Positions 1 through 5,475 of a stretch of 5,475 nt of DNA are shown one piece after another. Both the position numbers and the translations under genes were made by a program. The notes beneath the pieces were generated by a model. That model had not been told where the DNA came from, did not search any database, and saw only the letters and a list, made by a program, of their open reading frames with translations. The DNA lies in contig CALHKJ010000016.1 of NCBI GenBank assembly GCA_938033975.1, positions 1 to 5,475 of the forward strand, in the 5' to 3' direction. Positions within the stretch are counted from its first letter, which is position 1. Every line of letters begins with the position of its first letter. The stretch is from an uncultured Saprospiraceae bacterium. Its GTDB lineage: Bacteria > Bacteroidota > Bacteroidia > Chitinophagales > Saprospiraceae.

Positions 1-450
1 CTCAATAGATTTTTTATCAATTTTCTTTTTATTGGGGGGAGTAATATGTAGACCTGGAGCGATATATCTTTTATTTTCTAAAACATCAGATATCCCTTTC
101 AGTAGGTCCTCAAACGAATTTGATTTTAAAATGTAACCATCTGCTCCACTAATCAAGGCTTCTTTTACATACCTATAATCATCGTAAGAAGTACAAACTA
201 ATATTTTCAAATCCTGAAAGTACTTTCTAACTAAAGGAACTAACTCTAAGCCATCTTCACCTTTTAAATTTAATTCAAGAATAAGTAAATCGACCTGTTC
301 AAATTTGGAAAGCTCTTGTCTTATATCTTCTCCATCAGTTAATGTTGATAAAATCTCAAGGTCCAAATCATTTTGAGATTTCAGGGCACACTTTAGACCC
401 TGAACAAACATCAATTGAGGATCAACAATTACAGTTTTAATCGTTGGCAT
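1..450 (-). CDS. Atypical response regulator, receiver domain (5' part of gene, runs off left edge)
   Basis: The frame starts with ATG at 450 and stays open for 150 codons to the window edge, so the C-terminus is missing. Residues 4-125 read as a CheY-like receiver domain of the NarL/FixJ type: VIVDPQLMFVQGL (7-19), DLLILELNLKGEDGLEL (54-70), ILVCTSYDD (83-91) and GADGYILKS (102-110). The conserved switch Thr (T87) and Lys (K109) are present. The phosphoacceptor position is Glu59 instead of Asp, and the second residue of the N-terminal acidic pair, a Mg2+ ligand, is Pro11. Phosphorylation in the usual way is therefore unlikely, and Glu may mimic the active state (inference). After the domain comes a basic linker (PPNKKKIDKK, 138-147), where NarL-type proteins join a LuxR-type helix-turn-helix. 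That DNA-binding domain is expected beyond the edge but cannot be seen. No histidine kinase is in the window. No Shine-Dalgarno sequence precedes the ATG, as is common in Bacteroidota. Confidence 0.88.
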   Translation of the reverse strand, partial: MPTIKTVIVDPQLMFVQGLKCALKSQNDLDLEILSTLTDGEDIRQELSKFEQVDLLILELNLKGEDGLELVPLVRKYFQDLKILVCTSYDDYRYVKEALISGADGYILKSNSFEDLLKGISDVLENKRYIAPGLHITPPNKKKIDKKSIE

Positions 451-518
451 ATAAGATTAGTTAATTTTAAAAATTCGTTTTGAGAACTACAAACTCCTAG
501 TACTCTTACCTAATTAAG

Positions 519-545
519 CAAATGTGATGCCAATCTAGGGTACAA
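519..545 (-). promoter_or_regulatory. Possible promoter of the response regulator gene
   Basis: Read on the minus strand, TTG (545-543) is followed after 16 bases by CACATTTG (526-519). This matches the Bacteroidota -7 consensus TAnnTTTG at five of six fixed positions. The spacing is slightly short of the usual 17-23. It would give a 5' leader of roughly 60 bases before the ATG at 450. The spacer contains TACCCTA (542-536), the same 7-mer that forms the palindrome at 746-761. This is a weak call on sequence match alone. Confidence 0.3.
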
Positions 546-719
546 AAATTAAGAGAAAACACATTAAGATTTATCATAATACACTATGCCTTAATAGTCA
601 AATAGATACTTCGATTTAGCAAGTAGCTTACAATTAAAAATAAACTTTGATTGCAAAAAATAATTGTAGAATAAATCCAACAAAAGAAGATCCTTGTATT
701 TCCTCTAAATATTATCTAT

Positions 720-736
720 CCAATTTACAAAATTGG
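720..736. repeat. Perfect inverted repeat CCAATTT-ACA-AAATTGG
   Basis: Seven-base perfect arms (720-726 and 730-736) surround a three-base loop. It lies nine bases from the repeat at 746-761 and so forms a second potential hairpin in the 3' region of the peroxidase transcript. It is AT-rich and has no clear U-tract. Together the two hairpins could slow or end transcription or protect the 3' end of the mRNA. The function is inferred only. Confidence 0.45.
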
Positions 737-745
737 TTAAATACA

Positions 746-761
746 TACCCTATTTAGGGTA
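746..761. repeat. Perfect inverted repeat TACCCTA-TT-TAGGGTA
   Basis: Seven-base arms (746-752 and 755-761) flank a two-base centre. It starts 31 bases beyond the peroxidase stop codon. As RNA it would form a short, weak hairpin. It is not followed by a run of U on the minus strand, so a classic intrinsic terminator is doubtful. A protein-binding operator is the other reading, supported by a single copy of the same box (TAGGGTA, 536-542) in the putative promoter of the response regulator. Confidence 0.5.
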
Positions 762-791
762 GAAAATACATTAGCAAAAAGTTAAAAGTAA

Positions 792-2702
792 TTATTGAAT
801 TGTAAACTTCAATGTTTTGATTCGATCTTCGGTGGTGATGACCAAAGTATAGAATCCCTTACGCCAATCATTAGATTCAAATGGCATGTTTAAGAAATTC
901 TCGCCTTCACTGATACTTTCAGTTAGACTGTAGAGTTGTCTTCCGTGAATATCAAAAACTCTTACTGTAACGGGTTCATCTCTTTCTCCATAGAGTTTCA
1001 ATTGAGTTCCTGAAGTAATTGGGTTAGGGAAAAGTGCAGCCTCTAGGTGTGTAGGAGTCAAATCAGGACCAGAAGGAATATCTCCATGAGGCATAGCCGT
1101 AAAAACATTATATTGCATAGCGTCTATCTCACAATTTCTCATGATAATATCATGTAATCTTGTAGCTTTTATTGAAGCTTTTCTGGATTCTGAAAGAGCG
1201 GGATCATTCTCGTAGTAAAATCTATCACCATCTCTCAAATTTTGAAATTGATTTCTGATGATGATGCTTACAAGTTCACCAAACATAGAGCCTGGAATAT
1301 GTTTTTCAGCAAGCATTCCAACCCAAGCATCTAGGTTATTGATGTCACCGTATAAATTTTCTAATAAAATAGCTTGATTTGGATCATCAGTCAAGTCGTT
1401 GAAGTTATTCAAACTTGTCAATCCATATTCGCTTCTTAAAGAATTGTAATCTATCAATCCTCTTTCTCTTCCTCTAACAATATTGATAGCCGCAAGATCT
1501 AAGCCAAAACCTCCTTCTTCTGAAAACAAGAAGTTCCTAACATCATCAATTACTTTGGCGTCCATTTCTTGTTGCACTTGCGTCGCCATTCCTTTTGCAT
1601 AAGGTTCGATACCACCTGCAAATTGGACTTCGAGTGGTTGAAAGAAACCATCTCTCAATGCGAGGTTACCACGATCAATGATATCTCCTTCATTATCCAT
1701 TCTGATAATTTCACCATTTATTAGGGTATGTCCCATTCTAAATGCTGCTGCAGAAAAGACATTATTGATTGTTGCATCTACATTAGATCTATAACCACTG
1801 TAAGCAGGCAGATTAATATTGATAGACGGCAACCATTCTTCGTAGGTGATTGATTGGATATAAGCACCAATCATTCTTCTTGATTCTTGGTAAAGTTTCT
1901 CTCCACTCCAAGAAGGATTTTCTTGAGCAAAAGCATCACATAACCTGTTGTGCTCTCTTAAAAAGATTGTGTGTAAGGAAATCAAAAGAGGGTTTTCATT
2001 TGCTCTTACATCTCCTGCTACAAACAATTTATTTCCAGATCCAAAAGCATCTTCCATGATGGGAGTATTTGGATCAAATTCAGAATTATATTCTCCAGAG
2101 ATTGTATTCCAAGGAAGAAGGTCTCCTTCTGAAGTTTTTAGTTTTCCATCTCCAGCGTTTGTTCTTAACCATGCTGCTCTTTCGGAAGTAGATCCATAAA
2201 TTACTGAAGCATCAACGAAAGATGTGACTTCATTTTTATATTGACGAGGGTTATTTTCACCTACCCCTGTTCCTTCTACTGCCTTAGACCTTGGCAAAAA
2301 GATTGAACTTCCAGGTATAAAGACTTGATCATCATTTGGAACCTCAATAGCGAGTTGTTCGGTGCTATTATTTTCAACTAGAGAAATATCGTGGTCTAAA
2401 AATTGGCCAAAAGCCCAGACATAAGATGAATGATTGTAGCTATCATTTATGATTATCGGTTGATCAAAAATTATATTGGAAACAATTCTAGCGTTTGGCT
2501 TATTTACATCATCAATAATAGACGAGCCATCAAGGTAACTGTTTTCAGTATCTCTTTTTAGCTCAGTTTCAAAGGCACCCCAGTGAATATTTTCAAGATT
2601 ATTCTCAGTTCCTTCAATTGTTCTGACTTCTTGTGCTTGTATTCCAGTTATACAAGTAAAAAAAGCAAGAACCCAACACAAGTAGGCTTTTGTAGAATAC
2701 AT
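792..2702 (-). CDS. Secreted animal-type haem peroxidase with T9SS C-terminal sorting domain
   Basis: This 636-residue protein belongs to the peroxidase-cyclooxygenase (animal haem peroxidase) superfamily, which uses H2O2 to oxidise halides or organic substrates. Residues 1-23 (MYSTKAYL, then a hydrophobic core ending GIQA) are a Sec signal peptide with likely cleavage before Q24. Using myeloperoxidase as guide, GQFLDHD holds the distal Gln100 and His104, the haem-linking Asp103 and the Ca2+ ligand Asp105. TSFVDAS (160-166) is the Ca2+ loop. Arg233 and Glu236 in RANEN match the catalytic Arg and second haem-ester Glu. His325 in FRMGHT is the proximal ligand, and Asn407 is probably its partner. 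The myeloperoxidase sulfonium Met is Asn237 here, so two ester links at most. Residues 553-636 (LFPNP, VRVFDIHGRQ, KGFYTLVI) form a type A T9SS sorting domain, removed or lipid-anchored on export. The start at 2702 is preferred over an in-frame ATG at 2807 because it puts the signal peptide first and lies downstream of the -7 box at 2756-2763. The physiological substrate is not evident. Confidence 0.95.
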   Translation of the reverse strand: MYSTKAYLCWVLAFFTCITGIQAQEVRTIEGTENNLENIHWGAFETELKRDTENSYLDGSSIIDDVNKPNARIVSNIIFDQPIIINDSYNHSSYVWAFGQFLDHDISLVENNSTEQLAIEVPNDDQVFIPGSSIFLPRSKAVEGTGVGENNPRQYKNEVTSFVDASVIYGSTSERAAWLRTNAGDGKLKTSEGDLLPWNTISGEYNSEFDPNTPIMEDAFGSGNKLFVAGDVRANENPLLISLHTIFLREHNRLCDAFAQENPSWSGEKLYQESRRMIGAYIQSITYEEWLPSININLPAYSGYRSNVDATINNVFSAAAFRMGHTLINGEIIRMDNEGDIIDRGNLALRDGFFQPLEVQFAGGIEPYAKGMATQVQQEMDAKVIDDVRNFLFSEEGGFGLDLAAINIVRGRERGLIDYNSLRSEYGLTSLNNFNDLTDDPNQAILLENLYGDINNLDAWVGMLAEKHIPGSMFGELVSIIIRNQFQNLRDGDRFYYENDPALSESRKASIKATRLHDIIMRNCEIDAMQYNVFTAMPHGDIPSGPDLTPTHLEAALFPNPITSGTQLKLYGERDEPVTVRVFDIHGRQLYSLTESISEGENFLNMPFESNDWRKGFYTLVITTEDRIKTLKFTIQ

Positions 2703-2755
2703 ATGCGTTTTACGTCCTATGGGTTTATTGAGTTTCACGGTTGATTTCCAGATTG

Positions 2756-2763
2756 CAAATATA
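2756..2763 (-). promoter_or_regulatory. Bacteroidota -7 promoter box for the peroxidase gene
   Basis: On the minus strand this reads TATATTTG, a full match to the TAnnTTTG box used by the Bacteroidota primary sigma factor. No clear TTG is found at the expected -33 distance, so the promoter may be weak or activator-dependent (inference). Transcription would begin near 2750, giving a leader of about 45-50 bases before the ATG at 2702 and excluding the upstream in-frame ATG at 2807. Confidence 0.55.
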
Positions 2764-2818
2764 TAGAATAAAACGTCAGCACTGTTACGATAAATAGGTT
2801 TATTCACAGATAATTTTC

Positions 2819-2832
2819 TATCAATATTGATA
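2819..2832. repeat. 14-base perfect palindrome TATCAATATTGATA
   Basis: The sequence equals its own reverse complement over 14 bases. It sits about 55 bases upstream of the peroxidase -7 box and could be an operator for a dimeric regulator. In AT-rich DNA such palindromes also arise by chance, so its position is the main argument. Confidence 0.4.
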
Positions 2833-2856
2833 AATGCAACTATAAATTAGGACGGG

Positions 2857-2886
2857 AACGTTTACTTATGATGTAATAAGTACGTT
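2857..2886. repeat. 30-base imperfect palindrome in the divergent promoter region
   Basis: The inner arms TACTTAT (2863-2869) and ATAAGTA (2876-2882) are perfect complements around a six-base centre. The outer arms AACG (2857-2860) and CGTT (2883-2886) extend the pairing to eleven base pairs, with a two-base bulge (TT, 2861-2862). It lies 80-110 bases upstream of the plus-strand start. It may be a binding site for a dimeric regulator shared by both genes, or a leader hairpin if transcription of the plus-strand gene starts further upstream. Confidence 0.5.
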
Positions 2887-2966
2887 ATTTGATGAAGTTT
2901 TCAAATATATGTAATATTTTACTAATATTTAACTCATTTTAAATCAATATTTTAATAGAGACAAGC

Positions 2967-5475
2967 TTGCCTTCTTTCAAAATATGTCTAAGTATCCTAA
3001 TCTTATCCATTTTTAGCATGGAGCAGGACGGATATGGGCAAAATGAGTTGTCAAATCTTCATGAAATAACATTATCCAGCCTAAAGGACACTCTTATTAT
3101 TACGGAGGGTCCTATTATAGTTAATTCAGTTACTTTAAATCCTGCAAAATGCTTGGATGAGGGGAGTTTAAAAATAGGCTCAAAAAGCATAAAATTTAGC
3201 CCAAAACTCATCTGCGAAAGCGAAAATGATAGCATTTTGCTATCATATCGGCTTTATCCAAATGTGTTAGAGCAAAAATACTGCCTAATTGATTCTGCCA
3301 AGATAGAAATGAATGATCGAGTAATAGATATCGCCTATGATCTCGGTCGAGGTGTTAACGATGACAAGGCTATAATAGCTTCCAAGAAAATGGACTACAG
3401 GGGTAGTTTTTCTAGGGGTCTAGCCGTTGGGAACAGTCAAGATCTTGTACTAAATTCCAATTTTGATATGACTTTGCAAGGAGATTTGGGCGGAGGTTTG
3501 GAGATAAAGGGGGTAATTTCCGATGATAATATACCGATACAAGCAGAGGGAAACACACAGCAATTAAGGGAGTTTGACAAGGTTTATATTGAATTATCAA
3601 AAGACAGAAGTTATTTAAAAGCCGGAGATTATGTTCTTGAGGAAGATCAACGATATTTTTCTAGATATTATAAGAAACTGCAAGGGGCATCCATAGGCCA
3701 CAGTACACAAATCAAAGAAAAAGAAGTCGAAGGAAACATCAGCTATGCTGTATCCAGAGGGAAATTTGCTCGACAGAGCTTACAAGTCTCTGAAGGAAAT
3801 CAGGGCCCTTACAAGCTCACAGGAAATGATGGCGAACGATTCTTGATTGTATTATCAGGTACAGAACGGGTATATTCAGATGGTAAATTATTGGAGAGAG
3901 GTGAGCAATATGATTATGTCATTGATTACAATAGTGCTGAAATTGAGTTTACCATCAACCACATAATCAATGAATTTTCACGAATCATTGTTGAGTATGA
4001 ATATACAGATCAAAATTTCTTAAGAACACTTTATGCTGGAGAAGTAACTGTATATGAAGAACACTGGAATTTTGGTGTCAATTTATATTCCGAACAAGAC
4101 AATACATCCATTGCAGGTTTCGCAGAATTGGATTCGACAAGATTAGATATTTTAATCAATAGTGGTGACGATCCAGATCAATCAGTTGTTAGTGGAATTT
4201 TCATACCAGAAGAAGACGATGTTAATGCTGTATTTTATAACATAAGATTCGATCCAACATTTGGTATTCAATATCTAGAATACTCTGAAGAAAGAACAAC
4301 TGAATCTGTCAGTGCAATTTTTTCAGAAGTTGATTCTGGAAGTGGCTCTTATATTATTGACGAAGAAATTGCTATCAATCAAAGGGTATATCAATATGTT
4401 GGTCCGAATCAAGGCAACTACTCCCCTGTCGTCAATTTGATTACACCAAAACAAAGACAGCTAATCAATATTTTTGGCAATTATAAAACTGGTGAGAACT
4501 CAAGTATTGGAGCGGAAATTGGCATAAGTGGAAATGACGCAAATAGATTTTCAGACATAGATAATGATGACAATAATGGAACTGCATTTTTATTAAAACA
4601 CGAACAAAACAACTCAGTTTTTAATAGTTCCAACTGGCAATTTTCGAGTTTAATATCTACAGAGTATAAGCAGAATAATTTTTCTGCACTCAACCCATAT
4701 AGAGCTCAAGAATTTAATAGAATTTGGAGTCTTGATCAAAATACAAACACTGCGACGATGCAATTTGCTGAACTTTTGGGCACAGTGAATACCCTCTTGA
4801 GTTATAAGAATAAATTAAAGATAAATTATCAGTACAATCACTTTTCACAATTTGAAAATTACACCGGTAATAAGAATTTTGCTTCGGTTTTGTGGGATGA
4901 TAAAAATTGGAACATCTTGGCCTCAACTGATTTTCTAAAATCTGATTCGAAATTAATTGAAAGCAGTTTTTACATTCCTTCATTTTCACTAAACAATAAG
5001 TATGGAGATGATGGCTGGAGCTATGGTGCTTATTACAATAAAGATCAAAATAAAAGAGTATTACTCAGCAGTAATGAAGTTGAAGATTTGAGTTTTCAGT
5101 TTGAAAGAATGGGTGCATATTTTGGTAAAAAGATAACAGACAAACTTGAGTCAGAATTTGCAGTAAATCGCAGAAATGACTGGGGGATTCTCAGTGATAA
5201 ATCAGACCTTGGACTTGCAAGCAATACTTTAGAATACAAGTTAAATCTCAACTGGAAACTTGATAAATGGTCAGTGCTAAATATCAATACAACTTATAGA
5301 GATTTACAAATTCGAAATCAAGAAATTACAACTGCAGAAGCCAACTCAAGTTTTTTTGGAAGGATAAATTATGAGCTCAATTTATTAAACAAAGGTATTC
5401 GTTCTGAGACCTTGTATGAGACTGGATCTGGTCAAGAAGCAAAGCAAGAATTTCGTTATTTGATGGTTCAACAAG
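2967..5475 (+). CDS. Large outer-membrane/surface protein of unknown function (3' end beyond window)
   Basis: One frame is open from the stop at 2940-2942 to the window edge, giving 836 full codons from a TTG at 2967. That start is chosen because it yields a signal peptide: MPSFK, a hydrophobic core (residues 6-17) and a likely cleavage at GYG|QNE (24/25). The first in-frame ATG (3018, Met18) would remove the core. A purine-rich AGAGA lies a few bases before the TTG. Residues about 140-360 hold the most distinctive motifs: GSFSRGLAVGNSQD (146-159), SDDNIPIQAEGNTQQLREFD (185-204), EGNQGPYKLT (276-285), LSGTERVYSDGKLLERG (296-312) and YDYVIDYNSAEIEFT (315-329). These recall long, uncharacterised Bacteroidota surface proteins (from memory, no family name assigned). 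After about residue 360 the chain becomes rich in alternating polar/aromatic stretches with many Tyr, Phe, Trp and Asn, as in long-stranded outer-membrane beta-barrels. No catalytic motif, TonB box or plug domain was recognised. It is divergent from the peroxidase gene. Confidence 0.85.
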   Translation, partial: MPSFKICLSILILSIFSMEQDGYGQNELSNLHEITLSSLKDTLIITEGPIIVNSVTLNPAKCLDEGSLKIGSKSIKFSPKLICESENDSILLSYRLYPNVLEQKYCLIDSAKIEMNDRVIDIAYDLGRGVNDDKAIIASKKMDYRGSFSRGLAVGNSQDLVLNSNFDMTLQGDLGGGLEIKGVISDDNIPIQAEGNTQQLREFDKVYIELSKDRSYLKAGDYVLEEDQRYFSRYYKKLQGASIGHSTQIKEKEVEGNISYAVSRGKFARQSLQVSEGNQGPYKLTGNDGERFLIVLSGTERVYSDGKLLERGEQYDYVIDYNSAEIEFTINHIINEFSRIIVEYEYTDQNFLRTLYAGEVTVYEEHWNFGVNLYSEQDNTSIAGFAELDSTRLDILINSGDDPDQSVVSGIFIPEEDDVNAVFYNIRFDPTFGIQYLEYSEERTTESVSAIFSEVDSGSGSYIIDEEIAINQRVYQYVGPNQGNYSPVVNLITPKQRQLINIFGNYKTGENSSIGAEIGISGNDANRFSDIDNDDNNGTAFLLKHEQNNSVFNSSNWQFSSLISTEYKQNNFSALNPYRAQEFNRIWSLDQNTNTATMQFAELLGTVNTLLSYKNKLKINYQYNHFSQFENYTGNKNFASVLWDDKNWNILASTDFLKSDSKLIESSFYIPSFSLNNKYGDDGWSYGAYYNKDQNKRVLLSSNEVEDLSFQFERMGAYFGKKITDKLESEFAVNRRNDWGILSDKSDLGLASNTLEYKLNLNWKLDKWSVLNINTTYRDLQIRNQEITTAEANSSFFGRINYELNLLNKGIRSETLYETGSGQEAKQEFRYLMVQQ

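Larger units (their letters stand above)
451..791. other. Intergenic spacer between peroxidase and response regulator genes
   Basis: These 341 AT-rich bases hold no convincing coding frame on either strand. Both flanking genes point left, so this is the downstream region of the peroxidase gene and the upstream region of the regulator gene. The visible structure is two tandem inverted repeats near the peroxidase end and a weak promoter-like pair near the regulator end; these are listed separately. Nothing recognisable lies in about 550-715. Confidence 0.7.
2703..2966. promoter_or_regulatory. Divergent intergenic regulatory region
   Basis: This 264-base AT-rich region separates two divergent start codons, so it must carry the promoters of both the peroxidase and the large surface protein. 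It contains the -7 box for the peroxidase (2756-2763), a 14-base perfect palindrome (2819-2832) and a longer imperfect palindrome (2857-2886). For the plus-strand gene only a poor promoter match is visible: TTTG at 2888-2891, then TAATATTT at 2912-2919, which fits four of six fixed positions of the -7 box. Confidence 0.65.

Noticed and set aside
1..450. Response regulator as a decaying pseudogene because key residues are missing
   Set aside because: The frame is intact through 150 codons, the fold-defining residues, Thr87 and Lys109 are kept, and the replacement by Glu is a known functional pattern in atypical receivers.
746..761. Intrinsic terminator for the peroxidase gene
   Set aside because: The stem is short with only three G-C pairs, and no U-tract follows it on the minus strand, so it is listed as an inverted repeat only.
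1850..2199. Two overlapping plus-strand open frames of 69 and 83 codons
   Set aside because: They lie wholly antisense inside the well-supported peroxidase gene, have no domain-like features and no start signals.
2703..2807. N-terminal extension of the peroxidase to ATG 2807
   Set aside because: It would bury the signal peptide 35 residues inside the protein and overlaps the putative promoter box at 2756-2763.
2888..2919. TTTG plus TAATATTT as promoter of the surface-protein gene
   Set aside because: The -7 match is only four of six fixed positions in very AT-rich DNA, so it is mentioned under the intergenic region but not called.
2984..3016. ATG at 2984 as start of the plus-strand gene
   Set aside because: It is out of frame with the long coding frame and meets a stop after ten codons, so it cannot start the surface protein without a frameshift.
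3412..5287. Minus-strand open frames at 3412-3600, 4481-4693, 4714-4989 and 5096-5287
   Set aside because: All are antisense to the long plus-strand surface-protein frame, are short, and have composition typical of reversed coding DNA.

Overview
The window looks like chromosomal DNA from an AT-rich member of the Bacteroidota (Cytophagales/Flavobacteria-like). Three things point there: a C-terminal type IX secretion (T9SS) sorting domain on a secreted enzyme, a perfect match to the Bacteroidota -7 promoter box (TAnnTTTG), and start regions without good Shine-Dalgarno sequences. No exact species can be named from the sequence alone.

Layout: (1) 1-450, minus strand: the N-terminal 150 codons of a response regulator whose receiver domain has Glu where the phosphoacceptor Asp should be and Pro in place of a metal-binding Asp. 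Its output domain lies beyond the left edge. (2) 451-791: a gene-free spacer with a possible promoter for the regulator and two tandem perfect inverted repeats just behind the peroxidase gene. (3) 792-2702, minus strand: a complete animal-type (myeloperoxidase-like) haem peroxidase with a signal peptide and a T9SS sorting tail. (4) 2703-2966: a divergent regulatory region with a clear -7 box for the peroxidase and two palindromes. (5) 2967 to the right edge, plus strand: at least 836 codons of a large outer-membrane or surface protein, apparently starting at TTG. The gene is cut by the window end.

The peroxidase would be exported by Sec, cross the outer membrane by T9SS, and act at the cell surface or outside the cell. 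The divergently transcribed large protein also has a signal peptide and a beta-rich, barrel-like composition, so both products are probably envelope or surface proteins controlled from one shared intergenic region. Whether the atypical response regulator controls either gene is unknown. A 7-bp box (TAGGGTA) occurs in its putative promoter and again, as a palindrome, behind the peroxidase gene, which makes this a testable idea only. No tRNA, rRNA, CRISPR array, transposase or phage gene was seen.
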